The position numbers and the translations under genes were made by a program. Shown one piece after another: positions 8,301 through 16,895 of a DNA stretch of 64,000 nucleotides. Source of the stretch: CAWCQC01 sp963819905 (lineage in GTDB: Bacteria > Actinomycetota > Thermoleophilia > Gaiellales > Gaiellaceae); assembly GCA_963819905.1 (NCBI GenBank), contig CAWFXP010000005.1:124001-188000 (forward strand). Direction: 5' to 3'. The notes under the pieces are model-generated. The model ran no database searches, was not told where the DNA came from, and was given only the letters and a program-made list of their open reading frames with translations. Within the stretch, counting starts at the first letter, position 1. Each line of letters begins with the position of its first letter.

Positions 8301-9965
8301 ATGATGCGACCAGCGCTCCCGCACTCTTTCAGCTCACACGTACGGCGGATCGCCGTGCTCGCCGCAGCGGGACTGGCCGTGCTTGCGTTCGTGCCCACCG
8401 CGCAATCGGCATCGTTCGGCAAAGGGATCTGGATCGGCCAGGCTGAGATCGCATCCCTTCCCACAACCGGGACGTCGTGGGGAGCGATCAAGGCGGCCGC
8501 CGACACCGACTGGGGTCGGGCGCTTCTGTCCGACGGCAACTCACGACACGACGTGCTGACGCTCGCCGGCGCACTCGTCTATGCGCGAACGGGCGACGAG
8601 GCGTTTCGCACCAAGGTCATCACAGCGCTCCGGGCGATCGTCGGAACGGAAGCCGATCCGGCTGGCGCGGCGAGCGGGCAGAGCCCGATCCTCGCTCTTG
8701 GGCGCAACCTCGTCTCGTACGTGATTGCCGCCGACCTGGTCGGGTATACCGATCGTACGTGGCAGACCTGGCTGAGCGGCGTTCGCACGCGCTCCCTGGC
8801 CGTCTCGCCGCCGCGCTCGTTGGCCGAGTGTCACGCGTTGCGACCCAACAACTGGGGCACCCACTGCGGCGCGAGCCGCATCGCCGCCGACCTCTACCTC
8901 GGTGACGCCGGCGACCTCGCCCGGGCCATCCAGGTCTTCAGAGGCTGGCTCGGTGACCGCTCAGCCTATGCAGGATTCAGTTGGGGCGACACGTCGTGGC
9001 AAGGCGATCCCCGGGCACCGGTGGGCATCAACCCGCGCGGCGCCACAATCCAGGGGTATGACGTGAACGGAGTGCTGCCGGACGACCAACGTCGGTCCGG
9101 CTCGTTCACGTGGCCGCCGCCGAAGGAGAACTACGTCTGGGAGGCGCTCGGGCCCGCGTACGTCCAGGCCGAGCTACTCAGCCGCGCCGGTTATCCTGCC
9201 TACGGTTGGTCGGATCAGGCGCTCGCCCGTGCCGCGAACTGGCTCTACAACGTCGCCCTGTTCCCGGCTGTGAGCGACGATCGCTGGCTCCCTTGGCTCG
9301 TGAACGCCGCCTACGGCACGTCGTACCCGACATCGGCGGGCGCGATCGGCAAGGGCATGGCCTGGACGGACTGGACGCATGCCAGCGGAGCTCGTGGTGG
9401 CGGCGTGCCCACGCCGGCGCTCCCCGCGGCGCCCTCTTCGCCTCCAGCTCCGGCACCCACGCCGTCCGCTCCCCCAGTGGCGCCTGCTCCGCCGACGGGG
9501 CAGACGGGGCTCTCGTTCACCGCAACCGGCGACGCGTACGTCAAGTCGACGGACACGAGGAACCACGGCAGCAATCCGGCTCTGCGAGTTCGTTCCGGGG
9601 CCCGCGACGGGAACGAGTACCGCACCTACATCACGTTCACGGTCGCTGGCCTCGGGAGTGCGCCCGCCTCGGCGATGCTCCGGTTGTTCGTGACCGATTC
9701 GAGCGACAACGGCGGGCTCGTCTCGGCGACGTCCAACTCCTGGTCTGAGTCGACGATCACGTGGGCGTCGCAGCCCGGCGTCAACGGCTCTCCGCTCGGG
9801 CAGCTCTCCGCACCTACCGCTGGGGTGTGGGTTCAGGTGAACGTCTCATCCGTCGTCACGAAGAACGGAACCTACAGCTTCGTGCTGACGAGCTCGAGCG
9901 AGAACAGCGCGTACTACGCGAGTCGCGAGACCGGGCAGGGCCCAACGCTCGTCGTCACTCCCTGA
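8301..9965 (+). CDS. Secreted alginate-lyase-fold protein with C-terminal DNRLRE/CBM96-like domain
   Basis: The start is ATG 8301 or 8304 (a GTG at 8295 is also in frame). A signal peptide ends near residue 35 (QSA-SFGKG). Residues about 40-360 match the alginate lyase (PF05426) helical fold, with RPNNWGTHCGASRIA at the position of the conserved Asn-Asn and His region. A Pro/Ala-rich linker follows. The last 150 residues (FTATGDAYVKS to SSENSAYYASRETG) are a DNRLRE domain of the CBM96 type. The enzyme would act outside the cell on uronate-containing polysaccharide. A single-domain paralogue lies at 12524-13657 on the opposite strand. True substrate is unknown; the host glycan is a likely target given the context. 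Confidence 0.75.
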   Translation: MMRPALPHSFSSHVRRIAVLAAAGLAVLAFVPTAQSASFGKGIWIGQAEIASLPTTGTSWGAIKAAADTDWGRALLSDGNSRHDVLTLAGALVYARTGDEAFRTKVITALRAIVGTEADPAGAASGQSPILALGRNLVSYVIAADLVGYTDRTWQTWLSGVRTRSLAVSPPRSLAECHALRPNNWGTHCGASRIAADLYLGDAGDLARAIQVFRGWLGDRSAYAGFSWGDTSWQGDPRAPVGINPRGATIQGYDVNGVLPDDQRRSGSFTWPPPKENYVWEALGPAYVQAELLSRAGYPAYGWSDQALARAANWLYNVALFPAVSDDRWLPWLVNAAYGTSYPTSAGAIGKGMAWTDWTHASGARGGGVPTPALPAAPSSPPAPAPTPSAPPVAPAPPTGQTGLSFTATGDAYVKSTDTRNHGSNPALRVRSGARDGNEYRTYITFTVAGLGSAPASAMLRLFVTDSSDNGGLVSATSNSWSESTITWASQPGVNGSPLGQLSAPTAGVWVQVNVSSVVTKNGTYSFVLTSSSENSAYYASRETGQGPTLVVTP

Positions 9966-9982
9966 GCGGTTCGGCTCGCGCC

Positions 9983-10011
9983 TTGACACGCTCGTCGCGG
10001 TCGCTCATGGT
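9983..10011 (+). promoter_or_regulatory. Promoter of the RTX-type gene
   Basis: TTGACA (9983-9988), a 17-nt spacer and CATGGT (10006-10011) lie 33 nt upstream of the ATG at 10045. The -35 is a perfect consensus. Confidence 0.55.
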
Positions 10012-10044
10012 GAGGTCACGCGTCCACCCGCTCGAACCGAGACT

Positions 10045-11607
10045 ATGGCCAACCCCGCGTCCGAAATGAGACGAGACCCAGTTCCGACCCCTCCGAGACC
10101 GCATCGCGGCCGTGCTGCCGCGCTCGGCTTGCTTGGCGCGCTTCTCGCCTCGGGGATCCTCGCCGGATCGGCATCAGCAGCCGTCTCGTGCGTCGTCGAC
10201 GGTACGACGATGACTGTCACCGTGTCCGGGGCAGAAGAGGTGAGCGTGAGCGCACCGGACTCCCAGCTCGCCGTCAACGGCGTCCCTTGCGGCAACGCGA
10301 CGGTACAGAGCGTGCAGACGATCAGGATTCTCGAGGCGGCCGGCGCCAACGCCGATCAGGACCTTGAGCTCGACCTCGGCGACGGGCCCTTCTCGTCCGG
10401 GTCGACGGAAATCCAGATCGAGGTCGAACTCGGTGGCGGCGAGGACAGTCTCACCGTGAGGGGAAGCTCCGGTAGCGACACGCTCGCCTGGGGGAGCGCC
10501 GGTATCGCACTCAACGAGGGCGACACTCTCGACGTTCTTGTCGCGCGCGCCGACGCGCTGAGCTTCCGTCGGCTTCAGGGCGGTGACGGCAACGACCTCA
10601 TCACAGGCCTCGGCGGTCACGGGTCGGGCAGCGCCGCCTTGCACGCACTCGACCTCCGTGGAGGAGACGGCGACGACCGCGTAGCCGGTGGCAACGGCGA
10701 CGACGAAGTCCGCGGGGATCTCGGCGACGACACCCTCACGGGCGGTGAAGGCGTCGACACCGTCACGTTCGGTGCGGCCGACGCCGGGGTAACGGCGAAC
10801 CTCGAGGCTGGAACCGCGACCGGCGACGGACTGGACACGATCCGCGAAGTGGAGAACCTGACCGGGTCGCAGTTCGCCGACGCGCTTGTCGGTGACGACT
10901 CGGAGAACGGCATCAAGGCCGGCAAGGGCGACGACACCGTCTCGGGTGGAGCGGGTGACGACGGGCTCCTCGGCGACGACGGCAACGACGCGTTGAGCGG
11001 CGGGGACGGCGACGACGTGCTGCGCGGGGGGCTCGGGGACGACACGCTTTCCGGCGACACTGGGATCGACACGGCATCGTACGCCGGCGCCGACGGGGCG
11101 ATCGAAGCCGACCTCGTCCTGGGTTCGGCCACCGGCGGCGCCGGACGCGACGGACTTTCGAGTATCGAGAACGTGCTGGGATCGGACCACGCCGACACGC
11201 TCCGCGGCGGCCCCGAAGCCAACAGCCTGCGCGGCAAGGGCGGCGACGACAGGATCCTCGGCGGTGGCGGTGCGGACCTCGCTCACGGCGAGGACGGCAA
11301 CGATGTGCTTCGAGGAGGGGCCGGGGCCGACGTCGTCGACGGAGACGCCGGAGACGACATGCTCCTCGGCGAGATCGGAACCGACCGTGTCGAGGGAGGC
11401 GCCGGAACCGACGTCGTCAGGGGCGGTCCCGGCAACGACCGCGTGGAAGGCGGCACCGGCTTCGATCGCATGCTCGGGGACGCCGGCCAGGATCGTCTGC
11501 TCGCACGTGACCGGGGACGAGATCGCGTGGACGGCGGCGCCGGCAAGGATCGGGCCGAGATCGACCGGCGACTCGACGTGATTCGTCGGGTCGAGACGCT
11601 GGTCTGA
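10045..11607 (+). CDS. Secreted RTX-type calcium-binding repeat protein
   Basis: The 520-residue product has a long basic N-terminus, a hydrophobic stretch (AALGLLGALLASGILAGSA) and a signal cleavage near ASA. From residue 170 on it is built of glycine/aspartate nonapeptides of the GGxGxDxLx type (GGDGNDLITG, GGDGDDRVAGG, GGLGDDTLSGD and others), which form a calcium-bound parallel beta-roll. Two FADAL/DHADTL spacers with ENV or ENL motifs interrupt the repeats. The end (GAGKDRAEIDRRLDVIRRVE) is a common C-cap of such actinobacterial proteins. An extracellular structural or adhesive role is likely. The sulfotransferase gene begins 7 nt downstream, so the two are cotranscribed. Confidence 0.8.
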   Translation: MANPASEMRRDPVPTPPRPHRGRAAALGLLGALLASGILAGSASAAVSCVVDGTTMTVTVSGAEEVSVSAPDSQLAVNGVPCGNATVQSVQTIRILEAAGANADQDLELDLGDGPFSSGSTEIQIEVELGGGEDSLTVRGSSGSDTLAWGSAGIALNEGDTLDVLVARADALSFRRLQGGDGNDLITGLGGHGSGSAALHALDLRGGDGDDRVAGGNGDDEVRGDLGDDTLTGGEGVDTVTFGAADAGVTANLEAGTATGDGLDTIREVENLTGSQFADALVGDDSENGIKAGKGDDTVSGGAGDDGLLGDDGNDALSGGDGDDVLRGGLGDDTLSGDTGIDTASYAGADGAIEADLVLGSATGGAGRDGLSSIENVLGSDHADTLRGGPEANSLRGKGGDDRILGGGGADLAHGEDGNDVLRGGAGADVVDGDAGDDMLLGEIGTDRVEGGAGTDVVRGGPGNDRVEGGTGFDRMLGDAGQDRLLARDRGRDRVDGGAGKDRAEIDRRLDVIRRVETLV

Positions 11608-11614
11608 CCCGTCC

Positions 11615-12502
11615 ATGGCCGCCGTCGATCGCCCCATCATCATGGTGGGAACGGGTCGGTGCGGCTCGACCTTTCTGCACCGCGTCGTCGCTCGGCACGA
11701 GGATGTCGGCTGGCTGTCGCCGTACAACGAGGTCCTGCCGCAACTCCCATGGCTCGCTGCGTTGTCGGGTCTGTACCGTTCCGACCGGCTGAGCGCGCGG
11801 ATCAAGCATCTTCCGATCTTTCCGAAGCCGTTCGAGGCCTACAAGTTCTGGGAGCACTACCTGCCGGGCTTCAGCCGACGCTCGAGACCGCTTACCGCGG
11901 ACGACGTCCCGGCTGAGGGCATCGAGCCGGTTCGGAAGGCAGTCGAGCGCGTCCTCCGGGCGTCGGGGGAGCCCCGCTTCCTGGCCAAGGTGACCGGCTG
12001 GGCCCGGATCCTGTACTTCGACCGCATCTTCCCGGATGCGAGGTTCGTGCACTTGCGCCGCGAGCCCCGCGCCGTCGTGAGCTCATGGATCCAGGCGGGC
12101 TGGCTCGACGTGTCGAGTGCGATCGACAGCCCGGAGTGGCAGTGGGGGGACGTGCCGGAACCCTACCGCCGGCTCTGGCGCGAGCTTGGCGGCGGTCCAC
12201 TTCTTTCGGCGGCCGTGAAGATCCAGCTCGATCTCGACGACATCAGATCGAACATGGCGCAGCTTCCCGAGCGAACCTCCGAGATGAGCTACGAGGACTT
12301 GATCACGAAGCCCGAGCCAGAGCTCCAGGCTCTGCTCGCCTTCTGCGAACTGCCGTGGACGCCTGCCTACGAGGCTCACGTGCGCGAGCTGACGTTCTAC
12401 GACTCCCGTGACCGCTGGCGCAAGCACCTCTCTGACACGCAGGGTGACCTCGTCCTCGAGTTCTTCCAGCAGGCGGAAGCCGTGTCCCCGGCACGCGGCT
12501 GA
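11615..12502 (+). CDS. Sulfotransferase family protein
   Basis: A 295-residue cytoplasmic protein that opens with IIMVGTGRCGSTFLHRVV, the 5'-phosphosulfate-binding loop of PAPS-dependent sulfotransferases. FVHLRREPRAVVSSWI at about residue 144 is the 3'-phosphate-binding segment. MSYEDLITKPEPELQALLAFCELP near 220-245 is the usual C-terminal region. It would transfer sulfate from PAPS to an acceptor, most likely the locus glycan. It is coupled to the RTX gene (7-nt gap) and convergent with the alginate-lyase-fold gene, with 21 nt between the stops. Acceptor unknown. Confidence 0.8.
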   Translation: MAAVDRPIIMVGTGRCGSTFLHRVVARHEDVGWLSPYNEVLPQLPWLAALSGLYRSDRLSARIKHLPIFPKPFEAYKFWEHYLPGFSRRSRPLTADDVPAEGIEPVRKAVERVLRASGEPRFLAKVTGWARILYFDRIFPDARFVHLRREPRAVVSSWIQAGWLDVSSAIDSPEWQWGDVPEPYRRLWRELGGGPLLSAAVKIQLDLDDIRSNMAQLPERTSEMSYEDLITKPEPELQALLAFCELPWTPAYEAHVRELTFYDSRDRWRKHLSDTQGDLVLEFFQQAEAVSPARG

Positions 12503-12523
12503 TCCGGACGCGGGACGGGCGGA

Positions 12524-13657
12524 TCAACGCCGCCTGTGCGTCCAGTCGGTGAAGTCCATGTTCTTGCCGATCTTCCACGTCGGGTCAGTATCGAATGACG
12601 TCCCGTAGGCGGCGTTCACGAGCCACGGTTGCCACACGTCGTCGTCGCCGGCCCACCAACGGCCGTGCTGCTGCTCGAGATCGGCCATGAACTGGAATCC
12701 CCGCCTGAGCGCCTGCTCGCTCCACTGCCACGAGTCGTAGCCCTGCCGAGCGAGGATCTCCGCCTGGACGATGGCGCCAGCGAGGCCCTCCCACGGATAC
12801 TCGGTCCGCCGTGGCGGAACGCGAAAGCCGCCGCCTCGTCGCATCTCCTCCGGGAGCGCGCCGTCGAGGGTGGCGCCTTGCTTGGTGGCTCCAGCCGGAA
12901 CGATCCCGACAGGGTTATGTGGGTCTGCTTGCCAGTCCAGGTCGCCGTAGTCGAAACCCGAGTAGGCGCTCCTATCGCCGAGCCATCCGCGTAGCACGGT
13001 CGCCGTCCGCGCCAGATCCGCCTTGTCTCCGAGGTAGGCGGCAACGGCTGCGCGGCTCGCGCCCGCGTGCGTCCCCCAGTTGTTCGGCCGTACCTCGTGT
13101 GTCGACACGAGCGTGCGTCCGCGCAGAGTCCGTGACCGAACGGTGCGAAGCCAGGTACTGAAGGCGTTGTACCGCGCCGAGTCGTACTGGCGCAGGTTGA
13201 CGAGGTCGGCTGCGATGACGTACGAGACGAGATTCCGGCCCAGTGTCAGCGTCGTGCCGCCGCCCTCGGTTCCGATTGCGCTCATGATCGCGTCGACAGC
13301 CTTCTCGCGGTACGACGCCTTCCTCGTCCTCACGTAGACGAGCGCGACCGCGAGCGTACGGACGTCGTGCTTCGAGACGAGATCCGAGATGTTCGCTCGC
13401 CCGAGGTTGCCGTCGGCCGTCGCCTTGAGGCGGCGCCACGCCGCGCCCCGACGTGGCAGCTTGTTGATCTCCGCCTCGCTGAGCCAGATGCCTCGATCGA
13501 CTGCCGGCGCGCTACTCGCGGAGGTACCGGGCACGACGAGCGTCGCAGCCGTCGCCAGCAGCGCGGCAGCAGCCACAAGTCCGAGTCCACGCCCGAGCGG
13601 CTGGCGTAGCCGCTGCCATGTCGAGCGTGACTCCGGTGTTGTCCCGGATTCAGCCAT
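12524..13657 (-). CDS. Secreted alginate-lyase-fold protein (single domain)
   Basis: A 377-residue protein with an N-terminal hydrophobic segment (GLGLVAAAALLATAATLVVP), probably a signal peptide or anchor. The rest aligns throughout with the catalytic region of the protein at 8301. Shared elements are LGRNLVSYVIAADLV, RPNNWGTH, GWLGDRSAY, WQADPHNPVGI and a MRRGGGFRVPP segment matching QRRSGSFTWPP. It has NNWGTHAGAS where the paralogue has NNWGTHCGAS. It lacks the DNRLRE domain. It is the last gene of the minus-strand polysaccharide operon, 33 nt after the ATP-grasp gene. Role: processing or release of the exopolysaccharide, inferred from the fold and place. Confidence 0.75.
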   Translation of the reverse strand: MAESGTTPESRSTWQRLRQPLGRGLGLVAAAALLATAATLVVPGTSASSAPAVDRGIWLSEAEINKLPRRGAAWRRLKATADGNLGRANISDLVSKHDVRTLAVALVYVRTRKASYREKAVDAIMSAIGTEGGGTTLTLGRNLVSYVIAADLVNLRQYDSARYNAFSTWLRTVRSRTLRGRTLVSTHEVRPNNWGTHAGASRAAVAAYLGDKADLARTATVLRGWLGDRSAYSGFDYGDLDWQADPHNPVGIVPAGATKQGATLDGALPEEMRRGGGFRVPPRRTEYPWEGLAGAIVQAEILARQGYDSWQWSEQALRRGFQFMADLEQQHGRWWAGDDDVWQPWLVNAAYGTSFDTDPTWKIGKNMDFTDWTHRRR

Positions 13658-13690
13658 ATCCTTGCCGCAGGATCGGAGATCGACCCTCGA

Positions 13691-14924
13691 TCACAACGTA
13701 CCAGCGCTTTGTGAAGACCTGGTGAAGACCTTTCCGGTGATCTTGGTCGCGATCTTCGCAAGCTCTGCGAGGCCGGGCCACGGGTCGTCGGCCGACAGGA
13801 TGTCGTACCCATCAGCGGGCAGGAACAGCCGGGCGGCTGCGACGAGCGCCTCGGAGCGCCGCGGCACCGGCAGAAACGGGTAGCGGCGGTTCCCGCGCAG
13901 CGTCGAGCCGATCCAGACGATCTCGAGCTCGAGGTTGCGAGAGCGCACGCCCATCCGGTACTCGGTCGCCGGGCGGCCGTTCGCCGTTGGGCGGCCGCCG
14001 AGGTAGAGCTCGGCGAGCATCGCCGGGAAGTCCATACCGCTCTTCACGGCAAGCGGGAGCGAACCCCAGATGCGCCCGTTGATCTCCATCAGCCACGGGC
14101 CATCCTCTCCGACCTTAAACTCGACCATGGCCAGACCTGTCCAACGAAGCGCTTCGAGCAGGGTGACGGCGTGGGCGTAGAGCCCGGCACTCAGGGCGAC
14201 GCTCTCGCGGAGGGAGCTCGCGCCACCGGTGATCGGAACTTCGTGAAGGCGCCGGTGCTGGAAGGCGGCTAGCGGGCGGCCGTCCGCGAGCAGGAGCTCG
14301 ACACCGTGAGCCTCTCCCGGTCGGTACTCCTGGACGAGAACCGGGCAGCGGCCGTCGAAGTGGGCAAACTCTCGGTCGAGGCCTCTCGCGTCGGCGGCAT
14401 AGCTGACGCCGAAGGCCTCAACGCCGTGACCGGCCTCGTAGAGCCGCGATGACTGCGGTTTGAGCACGACCGGCCAGCCGAGCTCGCTCGCCGCGCCAAG
14501 CGCTTCCGGCAGCGTCTCGACGACCGACGTTCTCGGAGTCGGAACACCGAGCGCACGGGCGAGCTCGAGCGTGGCCAGCTTGTCCGCCGCCCGGGCGAGC
14601 GGCTCGGGCTCGGGGATCGCGAGCTGTGAGATGCCCTCGAACCTGTCACGCGCAGCCGAGAGAGGGAGAACGACCTCGTCCGTCACCGGAACGATCAGGT
14701 CGACCTGGCGCGACTCCGCGGCAGCCAGGAGCGTTCCGACCGCTTCGTCGGGGTGCGCTTCGGGTTGCGGGTACACAACGCGTCTCCGCCACGTAGCGCG
14801 ACGAAAAGCCAGGGCTCCGAGAACTCGTGTCCGCGGCGACGACCCTCAGCCCCTGGCGTCCGAGCGAGCGGATGATCGAGATCGCGCTGCCTCGCCCGGC
14901 GTCGGTGACGAGCACGGTGCTCAC
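13691..14924 (-). CDS. ATP-grasp family protein, one apparent frameshift
   Basis: The start is GTG 14924, overlapping the stop of the kinase-like gene (GTGA). The first part (VLVTDAGRGSAISIIRSLGRQGLRV to RYVAET) lies in one frame. From about 14785 the sequence continues in another frame (VVYPQPEAHPDEAVG, then LIVPVTDEVV). Removing one base near 14785 gives a 410-residue protein of normal ATP-grasp architecture: an N-terminal Rossmann-like lobe, WPVVLKPQSSR as ATP-binding lysine region around 140, and LMEINGRIWGSLPLAV as metal-binding Glu/Asn motif around 280. It would ligate a carboxylate to an amine or thiol, perhaps an amino acid decoration of a sugar; the substrate is not recognised. The frameshift is either a sequence error or a recent mutation. 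Confidence 0.7.
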
Positions 14925-15605
14925 GAAGCCGTCCGTTCGCGAATCAGGGTGACGAGCCGGGCGACGACGTCCTCGAGCGGCATGGTGGCATCGACGACGG
15001 CGAAGTCGGGTGTCACGTCGCCGAGCGCCAGGTAGTCGCTCCGCCGCTGCTCGAGCAGCTCTGCCGAGCCTTCGCCCTTGCGCGCCAGCAGCACGTCCGC
15101 CGGCGCGTCGAGGTAGACGACGAGGTCGGGCTTCGGGTACGCCTTCTCGAGCAGGTACCCGTGGATCCGCCGGCTGATCGGCAGGCCCGGGCCTCCCGTC
15201 GACGTCGTAGGCGTGGTAGTCGGCGAAGAAATGGCGGTCGAAGACGACGACGATCCCCTTCCGGCCGTACGACCAGGCGAGGTACTGCCGGTACCACTCC
15301 TCCGCGAGCCGGTTCGTGAGCCGCAGCATCGCCTTGCCCGACCGCAGCGCACGCTTCTGCAGGCCGACCGGGGCGGGGTCGGCGAATACCTCTTCGCGGG
15401 CGCGCGGCCCTCGGGTGTCGGGCTCCGCCCCCCGCCGTCGCTTCAGCGCCTGGACGAGGCGGGTGGTCGGCAGCGCGTGGTTCGAGGAATCCGCGCTGAC
15501 CCCCATGTAGAGGTACTTCACGGACGGTCGCAGCTCCTCCTCGAGCGTACGCGCGACGGTGGTCTTCCCCGCGCCGTCGGGCCCCACGAGCGCGAGCGTC
15601 AGCAC
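14921..15605 (-). CDS. Thymidylate-kinase-like P-loop protein, one apparent frameshift
   Basis: GTG 15605 starts LTLALVGPDGAGKTTVAR, a Walker A motif at the N-terminus, followed by VVVFDRHFFADYHAYDVDG (lid/DRH region). Near 15190 the frame changes and continues with LPISRRIHGYLLEKAY, PDLVVYLDAPADVLLARKGE and ends LIRERTAS. Deleting one base restores a 227-residue protein. The DAPADVLLARKGE segment is typical of dTMP-kinase-fold proteins. This class in polysaccharide clusters probably phosphorylates something other than dTMP. It overlaps the genes on both sides (7 and 4 nt), so translation is coupled. A related kinase domain is fused to a nucleotidyltransferase at 19521-20819. Confidence 0.7.
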
Positions 15606-16837
15606 CCCTGCGCCGGCCCTGCCGCAGGGATCGCCCCGGCTCCGCTTGCCGCCGCGAGCGCGCTCTCCACCTTTCGCGCGCTCTCCGCCCAGTCGAAGTG
15701 CGCGGCGATGTACGAGCGGGAAGCGGAGTCGGGAGCCGCGCCTTCCCTCGCCGCCTCGAGCCGCTCGACGACCCCCGCCACGATCTCGTCGGCAGTATGC
15801 CCGACAGTCACCGGCAGGTCGGCGTCGTCCTCGGTCCGGAGGCCGTCCCCGGCGAGGGGCGAGACGACCGCGGGAACCTCCATGGCCATCGCCTCGAGCA
15901 CCTTGTTCTGGATCCCGGCGCCGAATCGCAACGGGGCCGCGAACACCGCGGCGCGCTCGAGGTACGGCCGGACGTCCGGAACCTCCCCGGTGACCGTCAC
16001 GCCGGCTCTCGTCCCGGCCGCGAGCAGGCGGTCGGTCGGGTCACGCCCCACGATCCACAGCTCGGCATCCCGCACCGAGCGCCGTACCGCCGGGAGCACC
16101 GTCTCGGCCAGGACGAGCGCGGCGTCCTCGTTCGGCGGGTAGTCCATCTTCCCCGTGAAGACGATCGCCGCCCGGCCGAGCTCTTTCGCCGAGCGCTGCC
16201 AGTAGTCGACATCCACGCCGTTCGGCACCACGAGCGTCCTCGGCGACAGCCCGCGGCTCCGGATATCGGAGAGCAGAAGGCCGCGATCGCGGACCGAGGC
16301 AAAGAGGAGCGCATCGCCTGCGGCGGCGAGCCGGCGCTCGGCGCGGCGCACCTCGAAGGCTTCCAGCGCGAGCAGGGGACGCCGCAGCGGCGGCGCGTAG
16401 CGGATGCTCCCCCGGATCCTCGCGGATGCCGTGTCGCAGATGTCCACGACGAGCGGCAAGCCGGCAAGAAACGGAAGCGCCGGGACCGTCCGCTTGCCAC
16501 TGAGGAGCACGGCGTCGAACGACTCGTTCCGGGCGAGCGCTGCCGCGGCGCGGCCGAGCCGCTGCGCCGGGCCGGCGGCCGCGCTCCCGCGGAGCGCGTC
16601 GAGGCGGGCGAGCGCCTTGCGCCCACGGGAGCGCGACCGATTGGCCGAAGGGAAGGTCTCGACGCGCTCGGTGTACGGGGCCAGCGCCTCCCCGTGGCCT
16701 GCCTCGTAGTCGGCGCCGACGATCGAGAGAAGCGTGATCGAGTGGCGAGCCGACAGCTCCCGGATCAGGAAGTAGTGGCGCAGGTAGCCGCTCGTGAGCG
16801 GAAACGGGAATCCGTTCGTGACGTAGAGGATGCGCAT
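15599..16837 (-). CDS. GT4-type glycosyltransferase (XrtA/PEP-CTERM-associated type)
   Basis: I start at the ATG giving MRILYVTNGFPFPLTSG (16837) rather than an upstream GTG at 16849. The 412-residue protein has the two-Rossmann GT-B layout. VVPNGVDVDYW at about 205, IVFTGKMDYPPNEDAA at 227 and the C-terminal FGAGIQNKVLEAMAMEVPAVVSP (donor-binding E-x7-E region) are diagnostic. The motif pattern is close to the glycosyltransferases I know from exosortase-linked exopolysaccharide clusters (TIGR03087-like). It adds a sugar from a nucleotide donor to the lipid-linked glycan on the cytoplasmic side. It lies 58 nt after the upstream gene and overlaps the downstream kinase gene. Confidence 0.8.
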   Translation of the reverse strand: MRILYVTNGFPFPLTSGYLRHYFLIRELSARHSITLLSIVGADYEAGHGEALAPYTERVETFPSANRSRSRGRKALARLDALRGSAAAGPAQRLGRAAAALARNESFDAVLLSGKRTVPALPFLAGLPLVVDICDTASARIRGSIRYAPPLRRPLLALEAFEVRRAERRLAAAGDALLFASVRDRGLLLSDIRSRGLSPRTLVVPNGVDVDYWQRSAKELGRAAIVFTGKMDYPPNEDAALVLAETVLPAVRRSVRDAELWIVGRDPTDRLLAAGTRAGVTVTGEVPDVRPYLERAAVFAAPLRFGAGIQNKVLEAMAMEVPAVVSPLAGDGLRTEDDADLPVTVGHTADEIVAGVVERLEAAREGAAPDSASRSYIAAHFDWAESARKVESALAAASGAGAIPAAGPAQGC

Positions 16838-16895
16838 GCGGCCCTTCACACTGTGTCGGCGCGCAAGGGCATGCGCAAGAGCGAGGCGCTGCTCC

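Noticed and set aside
10560..11500. Regular short repeats that could be mistaken for a CRISPR array
   Set aside because: They encode RTX nonapeptides in one open frame, vary at each copy and have no spacers of constant length.
10174..11805. A 543-codon minus-strand ORF opposite the RTX gene
   Set aside because: It mirrors the glycine/aspartate repeat codons of the real gene and has no start signals or family features.
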